Source: UBA11090 sp035560555 (GTDB lineage: Bacteria; Spirochaetota; Spirochaetia; Treponematales; Rectinemataceae). From it: DNA of 64,000 bases. The notes beneath the pieces were generated by a model that saw only the letters and a program-made list of their open reading frames with translations, was not told where the DNA came from and made no database searches. The DNA lies in assembly GCA_035560555.1 (NCBI GenBank), contig DATMZF010000025.1, positions 1 through 64,000 on the forward strand, given 5' to 3'. The position numbers were made by a program, and so were the translations under genes. The first letter of the stretch is position 1. Every line of letters starts with the position of its first letter. Of the stretch, positions 33,470 to 43,060 are shown one piece after another.

Positions 33470-34591
33470 TTGAATTTCTCATCGTTCTCATTCGACCCCA
33501 CTATCGCGTCCAACATAGCCCAAGCCGGCTATGAAACCCCGACCCCCATCCAGGAAAAGACGATTCCCGCCATTCTCGAGGGCAAGGACGTTCTCGGTCT
33601 GGCGCAGACCGGCACGGGCAAGACGGCGGCTTTCGCCCTTCCCATTCTCCAGCGCCTCATGGGCGGGGAGCGTTGTCTCCGCCGCGTTCTCATCATTTCC
33701 CCAACCAGGGAACTTGCCCAACAAACCCATACGACATTCGAAACGTTAGGCAAGGGCACGGGCTTCAGGAGCATGAGTATTTACGGCGGCGTGACGGCTA
33801 AATCGCAGATAAAAACGCTCAAAAACATCATGCCGGAAATCGTCGTCGCCTGCCCCGGCCGTCTTCTGGACCTCATGGGTCAGGGTTTCGTGGATCTGCG
33901 CTCGATCGAGATTCTCGTACTGGACGAGGCCGACCAGATGTTCGACATGGGCTTCTTGCCTTCGATCAAGAAGATCATCCAGGCCCTGCCCAGGAACCAT
34001 CAGACCTTGCTCTTCTCCGCGACGCTTCCTTCGGAGATAAGGACGCTGGCCAAGCAGTTCCAGCGCGATCCTGTGCGAGTGGAGATCGGCAATTCCAAGC
34101 CGGTCGAGACGGTGAGCCACTATATCAGCCCGGTGAGCCAGGCCGACAAGTACGAGGCGTTGCGATCGGTGCTGTCCACGGGGACCACGGGCCAGACCCT
34201 CATCTTCACGAGGACGAAGCATAGGGCGAAGAAGCTGGCTTTGCAGCTGACGAGCGCCGGCTACGGCGCCACGTCGATCCAGGGGAATCTTTCCCAGGGG
34301 CAGAGGGAAAAGGCCATGTCCAGTTTCCGCTCGGGCAGGGCCAAGATCATGGTGGCCACCGATATCGCGGCGCGCGGCATCGATATTTCCCAGATTTCCC
34401 AGGTCATCAATTTCGATATTCCCGACACTCCCGAGGCCTACACCCACAGGATCGGCAGGACGGGCCGCATGCTGCACAAGGGCGTGGCGCTGACCTTCGT
34501 CACTCCCGAGGACAAGCAGATTCTGCGCTCGATCGAGCGCTTCATCGGCGCCCCGATCGCGCAGATGGCCATAGCCAGGCTGGCGATCTAG
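33470..34591 (+). CDS. DEAD-box ATP-dependent RNA helicase (RhlE-like)
   Basis: A 373-residue core helicase with nearly no extension. It has the Q motif (GYETPTPIQEKTIPAIL), motif I AQTGTGKT, PTRELAQQ, the DEAD box (VLDEADQMFDMGF), SAT, and motif VI HRIGRTGR. The start is TTG at 33470 with AGGA six bases upstream; no ATG is available in the right place. RhlE-type helicases unwind structured RNA in ribosome assembly or mRNA turnover. The absence of a basic C-terminal tail makes it a minimal version. Confidence 0.92.
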   Translation: MNFSSFSFDPTIASNIAQAGYETPTPIQEKTIPAILEGKDVLGLAQTGTGKTAAFALPILQRLMGGERCLRRVLIISPTRELAQQTHTTFETLGKGTGFRSMSIYGGVTAKSQIKTLKNIMPEIVVACPGRLLDLMGQGFVDLRSIEILVLDEADQMFDMGFLPSIKKIIQALPRNHQTLLFSATLPSEIRTLAKQFQRDPVRVEIGNSKPVETVSHYISPVSQADKYEALRSVLSTGTTGQTLIFTRTKHRAKKLALQLTSAGYGATSIQGNLSQGQREKAMSSFRSGRAKIMVATDIAARGIDISQISQVINFDIPDTPEAYTHRIGRTGRMLHKGVALTFVTPEDKQILRSIERFIGAPIAQMAIARLAI

Positions 34592-34610
34592 CTCGCTTCA
34601 TTGTGACGAT

Positions 34611-34653
34611 AAAGGGCTTCCCTGGCGCCATCGGCGCGAGGAAGCCCTTTTTT
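34611..34653 (+). terminator. Rho-independent terminator after the helicase gene
   Basis: The stem AAAGGGCTTCC/GGAAGCCCTTT is followed by a T-run. It starts 20 bases after the helicase stop. Confidence 0.85.
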
Positions 34654-34757
34654 ATTTGTGCTTTCCATAGAAGGCTCTTATATCGCCCATCCTTTACGGT
34701 CAACTCTTCCACGCTTATACTATGTGTTCTTCCATATAATATAAGCGGGAGGCTTTA

Positions 34758-35489
34758 ATGTTCGCTGTAAATCTCACTTCCAAACGCTACGCGGAATTAG
34801 CGGGTAAAATCGACACGGTCATCATACCCACCGGCAGCTTCGAGGCTCATGGGATGCACTGTCCCCTCGGCACCGACATCCTGATTCCGGAGCGAATGTG
34901 CCGCGACCTGGAAGCGGCTTCCGGAGACGAATTCCTCATCGCCCCGACGGTCAACTACGGCTATACGCCGACCCTCGCCGGTTTCCCCGGCACGGTCACC
35001 ATTCCCGCCGAAACACTCATTTCCCTGTATGCGGAGATCGGTTCCTGTTTCGTGCGTTGGGGAGCGAAGAACATCGTTTTCATGAACGGGCACGGCGGCA
35101 ACATCCCCGCCCTCACCCTCGCCTGCGACGCGATCGCCAAGGCGGGCGGGACGGCCATGACCATCAGCTGGTGGGCGACGTATTCAGCCGACATACTGAA
35201 GATTTGCGATACGCAGGGACACGCCGGCGAGGACGAGACGTCGGCTGTCCTGGCGATCGATACTTCCCTCGTGGACGACTCGGCGCGCAGCGTTCACATG
35301 AGGAAAGTTTTCTGCACGCCGCTTTCCGGCCCCACACAGACCGAGGCGCGCTACCCGAACGCGATGAGCGGCGATTCCACGACGGCGACTCGTGATAAGG
35401 GCGAAAGGCTCTACGCCATGATGCTCGAGAAGAACCTCGACTTCATCGGAAGGCTGCGCCGGGGCGAGTTCACCGACCCGATTCTTTGA
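34758..35489 (+). CDS. Creatininase-family amidohydrolase
   Basis: A 243-residue metal enzyme with the family's order of motifs: IIPTGSFEAHGMHCPLGTD (metal-binding E, H and D), FMNGHGGNIPAL at about 110-121, and GHAGEDETSAVLAID at about 155-169. Members hydrolyse cyclic amides such as creatinine, formamides, or intermediates of cofactor maturation, so the substrate here is open. GGGAGG is five bases before the ATG. The gene is convergent with the histidine kinase gene, the stops being only 7 bases apart, with no visible terminator between. Confidence 0.88.
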   Translation: MFAVNLTSKRYAELAGKIDTVIIPTGSFEAHGMHCPLGTDILIPERMCRDLEAASGDEFLIAPTVNYGYTPTLAGFPGTVTIPAETLISLYAEIGSCFVRWGAKNIVFMNGHGGNIPALTLACDAIAKAGGTAMTISWWATYSADILKICDTQGHAGEDETSAVLAIDTSLVDDSARSVHMRKVFCTPLSGPTQTEARYPNAMSGDSTTATRDKGERLYAMMLEKNLDFIGRLRRGEFTDPIL

Positions 35490-35496
35490 GCGCGGT

Positions 35497-37890
35497 TTAC
35501 GTCAAATCCGAAGGCTCCAGCGTGAAATAGAAACAAGCGCCCTTGTCGGGCTCCGCTTCGGGCCAGATACGTCCCCCATGCCTCGTCACTATCCGTTTGA
35601 CCGTGACGAGGCCTATGCCCGTTCCCGAGTATTCCGTCATCGCGTGGAGGCGGTGGAAGGGCGTAAAGAGCTCTCCCGCGTAGGCCATGTCAAAGCCGAC
35701 CCCGTTGTCCCTGACCCAGAACACCGTCACTTTCGCCTTGTCCCCCGCGTCGCGCGTAGAGCCCATCTCAATAAGCGGCGAGGCCATCTTGGCGCTGTAT
35801 TTGATCGCGTTGCCCAGAAGATTCCGCAGGAGTATCTCGATCAGGGCGGGATCGGCGAAGCTTTTCATCCCGGCCTGGATCTTTATCCGCGGCGGGGCGG
35901 TCGGCCTTCCATCCGGGTTCTCGAGCAGCTGGGCTGCTATAGTCTCAGCCATTTCGCTTATGTCCATTTCCTTTCTGACGAGGAGAGCCCGCGTCACGCG
36001 GGAGAGGCTCAGGAGATCCTCGATGAGCTGTCCCATTCTCGTGGAAGCATCCCTGATTCGCCGCAGATAGTCCTTGCCTTTATCGTCGAGCGCTTGTCCA
36101 TATTGATCGGAAAGAATGGCGCTAAAGCCCTCCATCGCGCGCAAGGGCGCCCGGAGATCGTGGGAAACCGCGTATGAAAAAGCTTCCAGCTCTTTCAGGG
36201 AGGCCTCCAGCTCGACGGTTCTCTCTGAAACGCGCCGCTCCAGGTCCAGGTTCAGTTTCTTCACTTCCGCCTCGGCCTTGGTCCGTTCGGCGATTTCCCG
36301 CGTCAATTGCCGCGTACTCTGGATCACTCGTTTCCTCAGCGTCCAGGACCAGAGCAGCGCGAATATCAGAAGTAAAACCGCCAATAGAACGGTGTACTGG
36401 AGAACTATGAGAAAATTCGCGCCGTTTTTCTCGTAGGGCCCGAGCCATTTTTCCTCGATGCGGCGATATTCCCCGGTGGCGATGACGGCGGCGAGTCCCT
36501 GCGAAAACTGCGCCTGAAGCACTCCATTCGCGCTGGGAACCGCGTAGCAATACTCGGCGGCGAGAATGGGCATCCCGGAAAGCCTGATGTTTCGAAGCTT
36601 ATTGGCCTTGATGAAGTAGAGGGCCGGTATTTTCGCCACTAGGGCATAATCACATTCACCCGCGGCTACCATGCGCAAGGCCTCTTCCTGCGTGGCGACC
36701 CGGACAAGGTTTTCGCCCAGGCCCGCGCCTGTGGCAAGGTCGTCCATGACATCACCCCTCATCACGACGACGGGTTTCCCCTTCAGCCACCGCAGGGATT
36801 CGGGAATCGGCGCGCCTGTCCTCCAGGCTATGACATGGTTCACCACGGCGTGAGCCGGGGAAAATCCATAAACCTTGTCGCGTTCGGCCGAATAGAACAT
36901 CCCCTGTACCGCGTTGATGGAACCGTCGCTCAAGCCTTTCCGGATCTCGTCCCAAGGGCCTAAGCGTATCTCAACCTCCATTCCCGATTGGGCGGCGATG
37001 GCGCGGGTGAGGTCGATGTTGTAGCCAGCGGGCTGTCCATTCTTGTCCAGGAATTCGTAGGGAGGATAGTCGTTGTCGCCTCCCACGATGATCCGGCTCT
37101 TCGCCCGCCCCAATGCTTCAATTTCGGAAAACCAAGTCGAATAAAGTCTCCTGAAGGTTCCGTCCGAAACAACCAATGAGAGCCCTTCGTTCAGGGTGGC
37201 CAGCAATTCGGTGTTCCCCTTGCTAGTGGCAAAGCAGAAGGTCTGTTTGAAGTCCTCGAGCGGCGGGCCTACGGCACGAAGGTTGGCGATGCCGTTGTTC
37301 TTGATGATCTGCATGGCCAGAAGCTTCTGGATGACCACCGCGTCGTAGCGGCCGCTGGAAAGGTCGCGAATCGCCGTATCGAAGGAATCGAGGGCTATGA
37401 TGTCGGCGCCGAGATTCGCGCGCATGAGGTACTCTTCGGCGTTGTCGCCTCTCAGCACGGCGACTTTTTTCCCTGCCAGGTCGGCGGGCGCCAGGATATC
37501 CGTGGTATCGTCGCGCACGACGATCGTCCCGTGCATGACGAGGTAGGGGAAGGTAAAATCGAAGATCGCTTCCCGTTCGGGGGTCCGGCCGACGAGGGGA
37601 AGGACTTCTATCCGCCCTTCGACAAGGTCGCGCTTGATGTCCTTCCAGGCTCCTGTCTTGAAGACGACTTCCTTGCCCATAGCTTTCAGGGCCTCGCGCA
37701 GGAGTTCGACGGAAAATCCGGTGACCGAGTTGTCGGGGTTGACGACGCAGTAAGGCGGGTAGTCGTATTCACAACCCGAAAGTATGGGAGCGCGAGCTTT
37801 CTGGGCGCCGAGCGTGCCTGAAAGGGTTATGACGACGCCGAGGAACAGCGCCAGGAGGGCGCGAAACCAAGCGGGATTCCTCATCTTCAT
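35497..37890 (-). CDS. Sensor histidine kinase with two periplasmic solute-binding domains
   Basis: A 797-residue membrane kinase. A signal/anchor (ALLALFLGVVITLSGTLGAQ) is followed by two SBP_bac_3-type domains in tandem (CEYDYPPYCVVNPDNSVTGF near 39-58; GGDNDYPPYEFLDKNGQPAGYN near 270-291). A membrane segment at about 495-515 and a coiled linker come next. The HisKA box is SYAVSHDLRAPLRAM with His near 579, and an HATPase domain follows (LRNLLGNAIKYS, VRDNGVGFDM, SGTGIGLVTV). It should sense amino-acid-like ligands. No response regulator gene is adjacent, so the partner is unknown. Confidence 0.9.
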   Translation of the reverse strand: MKMRNPAWFRALLALFLGVVITLSGTLGAQKARAPILSGCEYDYPPYCVVNPDNSVTGFSVELLREALKAMGKEVVFKTGAWKDIKRDLVEGRIEVLPLVGRTPEREAIFDFTFPYLVMHGTIVVRDDTTDILAPADLAGKKVAVLRGDNAEEYLMRANLGADIIALDSFDTAIRDLSSGRYDAVVIQKLLAMQIIKNNGIANLRAVGPPLEDFKQTFCFATSKGNTELLATLNEGLSLVVSDGTFRRLYSTWFSEIEALGRAKSRIIVGGDNDYPPYEFLDKNGQPAGYNIDLTRAIAAQSGMEVEIRLGPWDEIRKGLSDGSINAVQGMFYSAERDKVYGFSPAHAVVNHVIAWRTGAPIPESLRWLKGKPVVVMRGDVMDDLATGAGLGENLVRVATQEEALRMVAAGECDYALVAKIPALYFIKANKLRNIRLSGMPILAAEYCYAVPSANGVLQAQFSQGLAAVIATGEYRRIEEKWLGPYEKNGANFLIVLQYTVLLAVLLLIFALLWSWTLRKRVIQSTRQLTREIAERTKAEAEVKKLNLDLERRVSERTVELEASLKELEAFSYAVSHDLRAPLRAMEGFSAILSDQYGQALDDKGKDYLRRIRDASTRMGQLIEDLLSLSRVTRALLVRKEMDISEMAETIAAQLLENPDGRPTAPPRIKIQAGMKSFADPALIEILLRNLLGNAIKYSAKMASPLIEMGSTRDAGDKAKVTVFWVRDNGVGFDMAYAGELFTPFHRLHAMTEYSGTGIGLVTVKRIVTRHGGRIWPEAEPDKGACFYFTLEPSDLT

Positions 37891-37934
37891 GAGATAATCC
37901 TAATGCATCCCGTTCCGTAAGTCGATGCTGGAAT

Positions 37935-38969
37935 TCAGCCCACGGCCTGCGAGAAGACCCGCGCGAAGTTTTTCCATGCCACTTTCTCGACGTCGTCCTG
38001 CGACAGGCCCGAGGCCAGGAGGGCGTCGACGATGGCCTGAGAGCGGGAAGCGTCCTCGAGTCCATCGACGAGGGGATATTCCTCCCGCGTGTAGAGGTAC
38101 TCGCAGAAATGGAGACCAAGACCGACGTGGTCGACGCCGGCCGCGCCGATCATGCGCAGGAGATGCTGGATGTAGCGCTCCAGGTTGTGATGGGCGCGAT
38201 CGCTCATCGGGGCGAGGGCGGCCGGGCTCGTCATGCAGCCGAGGAGGCCGCCTTTGTCGGCGATGGCCCTCATCTCCTCGTCGGAGAGGTTGCGGCCGTT
38301 GTCGTACACTGTTTTAGCCGAGCTGTGGGAGAGCATGACGGGCTTCAAGGAGGTCGCGAGAATGTCGCGCCTCGTCGCCCTGCCCGCGTGGGCCATGTCG
38401 ATGAGGATGCCGAGCCTGTTCATGAGGGCGACGGCTTCCCTGCCCTTCTCCGTCAGGCCAAGCGCTTCCTCAATGGGCAGCCCCCCGCGGAGGCCGAGAG
38501 CGCCGCCGCCGAAGGGGTTGTCGTCGTTGTGCGTGATAATGGCGAGCCTCAAGCCCGCTTCCTTGTAGAGCCGTGTAATCCAGCCGAGGTCGCCATACGT
38601 GGCGCTCAGGCCTTCGTAGCCGACGATGGCGGCGAATGCCCCGCTCGTGAGGGCGCGCCCTATGTCGGCGGCGGTCTTGACCTGGAGCAGGTTCTTTCCG
38701 GCGGCCCGCAGTTCTTCGTTGACATAGGCTATGAAATGTTCGAGATGGGCCGGTTCGGCGCTTTCTCCCGCCATCCTGCAGTCGGTGAGGACGGCGCCGA
38801 ATATTCCGCCCGAGCGGATTCGCGCGAGATGCCGCGACTCCAGCTCAACAAAATCGCCCAACGTCTCGCTTGCGTTCAACGCGTTGCGCGATTCCGTAGC
38901 GTTGCGCGTTTCATGTCGTCTGACGAGATCCATGAACACATCGGCGTGCAAATCGAATATCGGAACCAT
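37935..38969 (-). CDS. M19-family (membrane/renal-type) dipeptidase
   Basis: A 344-residue peptidase. The N-terminal FDLHADVF holds the first zinc ligands. GYEGLSATYGDLGWITRLYKEAGLRLAIITHNDDNPF, IDMAHAGRATRRDIL and MLSHSSAKTVYDNGRNLSD follow the M19 family pattern. M19 dipeptidases tolerate D-residues at the C-terminal position. ATG at 38969 with GCGGGGG upstream is chosen over TTG at 38984. It is the last gene of the peptide-uptake operon, 22 bases after the M42 peptidase. Confidence 0.88.
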   Translation of the reverse strand: MVPIFDLHADVFMDLVRRHETRNATESRNALNASETLGDFVELESRHLARIRSGGIFGAVLTDCRMAGESAEPAHLEHFIAYVNEELRAAGKNLLQVKTAADIGRALTSGAFAAIVGYEGLSATYGDLGWITRLYKEAGLRLAIITHNDDNPFGGGALGLRGGLPIEEALGLTEKGREAVALMNRLGILIDMAHAGRATRRDILATSLKPVMLSHSSAKTVYDNGRNLSDEEMRAIADKGGLLGCMTSPAALAPMSDRAHHNLERYIQHLLRMIGAAGVDHVGLGLHFCEYLYTREEYPLVDGLEDASRSQAIVDALLASGLSQDDVEKVAWKNFARVFSQAVG

Positions 38970-38991
38970 CCATCGCCCCCGCAATGTCAGC

Positions 38992-40086
38992 TCAGCGGCT
39001 GTAGCTCATTATCTCGCGCTCGAAGGTTTCCCGGTTCAGCGACCTGAGGAAGGCTAGGGAGAATTCCTTGGCGGCGGCGTAGTCCCTGCAGTCCATGATG
39101 CTCGAGTTGGTGTGGATGTAGCGCGAGGGAACGCCCACGGTCATCGAGGGGCAGCCGGATCTCGCCATGTGGATTTCGCCCGAGTCGGTTCCACCCAGGG
39201 CCATGAAGTACTGGAAGGGAATGTTTTTCTTTTCGGCGAGCTTGGTTCCGTACATGAAAAGGCCGCGGTGCGTGATGGCCGTCCTGTCGATGTAGCGAAG
39301 GAGGACGCCCTTGCCCTGCTGGCCGAGTTCCTCCGGGTCGCCCATGTTGTCGTTGGCGGCCGAGGATTCGAAGACGATGGAGACTTCGGGCTCGACGGTG
39401 AAGGCGGCCGTCCTGGCGCCGCGAAGGCCGGACTCTTCCTGGACGGTGGCGCCGATGTAGAGGTCGACGTCGAGCTCCTCGTTGGCCACTTCCTCGAGGA
39501 CGTCGAGGGCGAGGGCGCAGCCGAAGCGGTTGTCCCAGGCCTTGGACAGGAGTTTCTTTCCGCCGAAGAGAGGAACGAAGGGGCCGTCCACGATTATCAT
39601 GTCGCCGGGCCTGATTCCGACGGCGAGCACGTCTTCGCGGGACTCGGCGCCGATGTCGATCAGCATCTGGTCGATGGAAAGGAGGCGCTTGGAGCTGTCC
39701 TCGGGAAGAAGATGAGGCGGTATCGAAGCCACGGCGCCTTGGTAACCCTGGCCGGTGATGCTGGAGTAGACGGTGACGCGCTGGGCCATGATCACGTGTT
39801 CCCAGGTCCTGCCTATCGGGAAGAATTTGAGGAGCCCTTTGGGCGTTATCTGCTTGACGATAAAGCCGACTTCGTCCATGTGGCCGTTCATCATGACGCG
39901 GGGGGCGTTCGGTTTCTTCGAGCGCTTGACCGCGAAGACGGAACCCAGGCCGTCGAAGATGAGTTCGGAGGCGTATCTGGACAGCTCTTTCTTCATGTAC
40001 TCGCGCACGCGCATTTCGTGGGCCGAGACCCCGGGAATCTGGGTCAGCGTCCTGAATCGTTCCATTTGTCGTTCGGTAGGTATCAT
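38992..40086 (-). CDS. M42-family metallopeptidase (aminopeptidase)
   Basis: A 364-residue peptidase. NGHMDEVGFIVKQI (metal His, Asp) is at about 67-80, KAWDNRFGCALALD at about 180-193, TVQEESGLRGART with the catalytic Glu pair, and GVPSRYIHTNSSIMD with the last His. M42 enzymes are cytosolic aminopeptidases that form large tetrahedral assemblies and act on short peptides. The metal-binding Asp usually found after the EE pair appears here as a Glu-rich FESSAAND, a small deviation. ATG at 40086 has AGGAGA upstream. It is co-transcribed with the Dpp-like importer. Confidence 0.9.
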   Translation of the reverse strand: MIPTERQMERFRTLTQIPGVSAHEMRVREYMKKELSRYASELIFDGLGSVFAVKRSKKPNAPRVMMNGHMDEVGFIVKQITPKGLLKFFPIGRTWEHVIMAQRVTVYSSITGQGYQGAVASIPPHLLPEDSSKRLLSIDQMLIDIGAESREDVLAVGIRPGDMIIVDGPFVPLFGGKKLLSKAWDNRFGCALALDVLEEVANEELDVDLYIGATVQEESGLRGARTAAFTVEPEVSIVFESSAANDNMGDPEELGQQGKGVLLRYIDRTAITHRGLFMYGTKLAEKKNIPFQYFMALGGTDSGEIHMARSGCPSMTVGVPSRYIHTNSSIMDCRDYAAAKEFSLAFLRSLNRETFEREIMSYSR

Positions 40087-40100
40087 TCTATTCTCCTGAT

Positions 40101-41084
40101 TTAGACGAATTGTTCCGCGAGGCGGCAGGCGACGAAGCGTCCGGGGGCCACTTCCCTCAAGGAGGGATCGGCGACGGAGCATTCGGGCTGGGCGTGAATG
40201 CATCGCGGCGCGAAGCGGCAGCCCGGCTTGGGGTTGATGGGAGAGCTTACTTCGCTCTTGAGGATGATTCTTTCCTTCCTCGCGTTCAGTTTGGGTACGG
40301 GGATGGCCGACAGGAGGGCCCCGCCGTAGGGATGGATGGGTTTGGCGAAGAGTTCCTCGGTGGGGCCTCTTTCGACGATCTGGCCCATGTACATGATGAC
40401 GATGTCGTCGGAGATGTGTTTGACGACGGAGAGATCGTGGGTGATGAAAAGGTAGGTAAGCCCGAGTTTGTCCTGGAGGTCCATGAGGAGGTTCAGGATC
40501 TGGGCCTGGATCGACACGTCGAGGGCCGAAACCGGTTCGTCGCAGACGATGAACTCCGGGTCCAGGGCTAGGGCGCGCGCTATGCCGATGCGCTGGCGGC
40601 GTCCTCCGTCCAGTTCGTGGGGGTACGAATCGTAGAGGCGATCGGCGAGCCCGACGGTGGCCATGAGCTTTCTCACCCGCTCCTCGTATTCCTGGTTGCC
40701 CGACACTTTCTTGTGGATTTTCAGGGGCTCGCCGATGATGGTGGCCACGGTGTGGCGCGGATTGATCGAGGAATAGGGGTCCTGGAAGATCATCTGCATC
40801 CGCGTGCGCAGGATTTTCATCTCTCGATCGTTGGCCTTGGTCACTTCGGAGCCGTCGTAGACGATGGATCCGGCCGTGGCTTCGTGGAGGCGGACGAGAA
40901 GTCTGCCCGTCGTGGACTTGCCGCAGCCCGACTCGCCCACCATGCCCAGCGTCTTGCCCTTTTCGATGTCGAAGGAAACGTCGTCGACGGCGTGGAGGCT
41001 GCCATGGGCGGACTGGAAGTATTTCTTGAGGTTGTTCACGCGCAGTATCGGCGCCGCGGCTGCGGTTACTGTTCTGGCGCTCAT
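40101..41084 (-). CDS. Peptide ABC transporter ATPase (DppF/OppF type)
   Basis: A 327-residue ATPase: GESGCGKSTTGRLLVRL (Walker A), ELDGGRRQRIGIARALAL (signature ELDGG rather than the usual LSGGQ), EFIVCDEPVSALDVS (Walker B). The family's C-terminal oligopeptide-transporter cysteines (CRFAPRCIHAQPEC) probably bind an iron-sulphur cluster. It overlaps the DppD-type gene by 4 bp. With 41081-45936 it forms a complete importer. Confidence 0.92.
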   Translation of the reverse strand: MSARTVTAAAAPILRVNNLKKYFQSAHGSLHAVDDVSFDIEKGKTLGMVGESGCGKSTTGRLLVRLHEATAGSIVYDGSEVTKANDREMKILRTRMQMIFQDPYSSINPRHTVATIIGEPLKIHKKVSGNQEYEERVRKLMATVGLADRLYDSYPHELDGGRRQRIGIARALALDPEFIVCDEPVSALDVSIQAQILNLLMDLQDKLGLTYLFITHDLSVVKHISDDIVIMYMGQIVERGPTEELFAKPIHPYGGALLSAIPVPKLNARKERIILKSEVSSPINPKPGCRFAPRCIHAQPECSVADPSLREVAPGRFVACRLAEQFV

Positions 41085-42115
41085 GCCTTGCTCCTTGCGC
41101 CAACTTCAGCGGTTTTTTCGTCGCTGTTGGCATTTTTGCCGCTAGTGGCGCGCCCCTCGGCGCTGTATAGGTGACATTTGACGCGGTGACCGCCGAGATC
41201 CGTATCCACGGGGTGCTTTTTGGCGCAGATGTCCATCGCGTAGGGACAGCGCGGGCTGAAGAAGCAGCCTTCGGGCAGGGCGGTCGGGTCGGGCATCAGT
41301 CCGGGGATGGGCTTGAGCCTGTCGGTGATCTCGGAGAGGTCGGGCAGGGAGCCGAAGAGTCCCTTGGTGTAGGGATGGAGGGCGTCGCCGAAGACCTGGT
41401 CGATCGAGCCGTATTCGACGATTTCGCCCGCGTACATCGTCGCCACTTCGTCACAGTTCTCTGCCACGAGGCCGAGGGAGTGGGTGATGAAGAGCACCGA
41501 GGTGCCGTTGTCGCGGATGAGCGTGCGCATGAGGTCGAGGACCTGGGCCTGAATGGTGACGTCCAGGGCCGTCGTGGGCTCGTCGGCGAGAAGGAGCTTG
41601 GGGTTGCAGGCGAGGGCGAGGGCTATGACGACGCGCTGTTTCATGCCACCCGAGAACTGGTGAGGGTATTCCCTGGCGCGATCGGCCGGTATGCCCACCG
41701 TTTCCAGCATCTTTTCGGCTTTTTTCCAGGATTCGTCGGGGGTCAGACCCTCATGCTTCTGCACCGTTTCGGCGATCTGCTCGCCCACGGTGAGGACGGG
41801 ATTGAGGGCCGTCATGGGATCCTGGAAGATCATGGCCACATCCTTGCCGCGCATGTCGCGTAAGTCTTGCTTGGACATGCCGAGAACATCCTTGCCGGAG
41901 AAGCTGATGGAGCCTTTCATGATCTTTCCCTGGGGAGAGCGGATCATGTTGAGAATGGAGAGGGCCAGCGTGGTCTTGCCCGCGCCGGTCTCGCCGACGA
42001 GACCGAGGACCTTGCCCGCCTTGAGGTCCAGGCTGAGGCCATTTATGGCCTTCGTCACCTTGCGATACGAGAAGTACTGGACTTCCAGATCGCGTATTTC
42101 AAGTATTTTTTCCAT
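41081..42115 (-). CDS. Peptide ABC transporter ATPase (DppD/OppD type)
   Basis: A 344-residue ATPase with GETGAGKTTLALSILNM, QFSGGMKQRVVIALALACNP, LLLADEPTTALDVT and the C-terminal CFFSPRCPYAMDIC cysteine cluster. ATG at 42115 has AGGTGA six bases upstream; a GTG at 42124 overlaps that site and is less likely. It pairs with the DppF-type ATPase in the peptide importer. Confidence 0.92.
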   Translation of the reverse strand: MEKILEIRDLEVQYFSYRKVTKAINGLSLDLKAGKVLGLVGETGAGKTTLALSILNMIRSPQGKIMKGSISFSGKDVLGMSKQDLRDMRGKDVAMIFQDPMTALNPVLTVGEQIAETVQKHEGLTPDESWKKAEKMLETVGIPADRAREYPHQFSGGMKQRVVIALALACNPKLLLADEPTTALDVTIQAQVLDLMRTLIRDNGTSVLFITHSLGLVAENCDEVATMYAGEIVEYGSIDQVFGDALHPYTKGLFGSLPDLSEITDRLKPIPGLMPDPTALPEGCFFSPRCPYAMDICAKKHPVDTDLGGHRVKCHLYSAEGRATSGKNANSDEKTAEVGARSKA

Positions 42116-42124
42116 GCGATTCAC

Positions 42125-43060
42125 CTATCGTTTCAGTTTGGGGTCGAGGGCGTCTCGTAGCCCGTCGCCGATGAGGTTGTAGGCCAGTACGGTGATGAGG
42201 ATCGTGAGGCCCGGCGCGAAGAGGAGGTGCGGCGCGTATTGGATGAATTCCCTCGCCTCGGAGAGCATGTTTCCCCACTCGGGTTTCGGGGGAAGGATGC
42301 CCAGGCCGAGGAAGGAGAGCGATGCCGCCCAGTTGATGGCCGATCCCACGTTCAAGGTGGACTGGACGATGATGGGCGAGGTGATGTTGGGCAGTATGTG
42401 CTTGAGCACGATGCGCAGATCGCCGGCGCCGATGCAGCGCGCGGCCTCGACGAATTCCTGGTCCTTCACCTGGATGATGGAGGCGCGCACGATTCGTATA
42501 TAGCCCGGTATCATCGACGAGGCGATCGCAATGAGGAGGTTGAAAAAGCTGTTTCCCAGCGCCGCCACGATGGCGATGGCCAGCAGTATCGTCGGTATGG
42601 AGAGGAGGATGTCCGTCGCGCGCATGATGAAGGTGTCGAAGAGGCCACCCTTGTAGCCGGCCACGGCGCCCAGGATTCCGCCGACGAAGAGGGACATCGC
42701 GACGGTGGCGAAGCCGATGATCATGGAGACCCTCGCGCCGTGGACGAGGCGTCCGAGGATGTCGCGGCCGTAGTTGTCCGATCCCAGGATGAAGGTATGT
42801 TCCATGTCCTTCTCATGATAGTAGACGGTGCCGCTCTCGCCCGGCTTGAGGAGGGCGTTTTCGAGGGAGTTCGAGGTGACGAAATCGTATTCGTACAGGA
42901 CGTCGGCGAAGATGGCGATCATGGCGAAGAGGAGAACGATCGCCAGGCTCAGCACCGCGAGTTTGTTGCGGGCGAGCTGCCGCCAGAACGACGAGAAATT
43001 CTTGCCGGAGCGGCGCAGGAAACGCGCGAAATTGGAGTTGCCCATGGTTGTCTGTTTCAT
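42125..43060 (-). CDS. Peptide ABC transporter permease (DppC/OppC type)
   Basis: A 311-residue membrane protein with an N-terminal OppC_N segment (LARNKLAVLSLAIVLLFAMI) and a BPD_transp_1 core: ILGSDNYGRDILGRLVHGARVS and EAARCIGAGDLRIVLKHILPN (the EAA loop that contacts the ATPases). ATG at 43060 overlaps the DppB-type stop by 4 bp. An acidic insert with GESGTVYYHEKDMEHT near residue 75 precedes the conserved GSDNYGRD. Confidence 0.92.
   Translation of the reverse strand: MKQTTMGNSNFARFLRRSGKNFSSFWRQLARNKLAVLSLAIVLLFAMIAIFADVLYEYDFVTSNSLENALLKPGESGTVYYHEKDMEHTFILGSDNYGRDILGRLVHGARVSMIIGFATVAMSLFVGGILGAVAGYKGGLFDTFIMRATDILLSIPTILLAIAIVAALGNSFFNLLIAIASSMIPGYIRIVRASIIQVKDQEFVEAARCIGAGDLRIVLKHILPNITSPIIVQSTLNVGSAINWAASLSFLGLGILPPKPEWGNMLSEAREFIQYAPHLLFAPGLTILITVLAYNLIGDGLRDALDPKLKR

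Noticed and set aside
34735..34740. TATAAT as a promoter for the creatininase-family gene
   Set aside because: The -10 is perfect, but no acceptable -35 lies 16-18 bases upstream. The site is kept only as a possibility.
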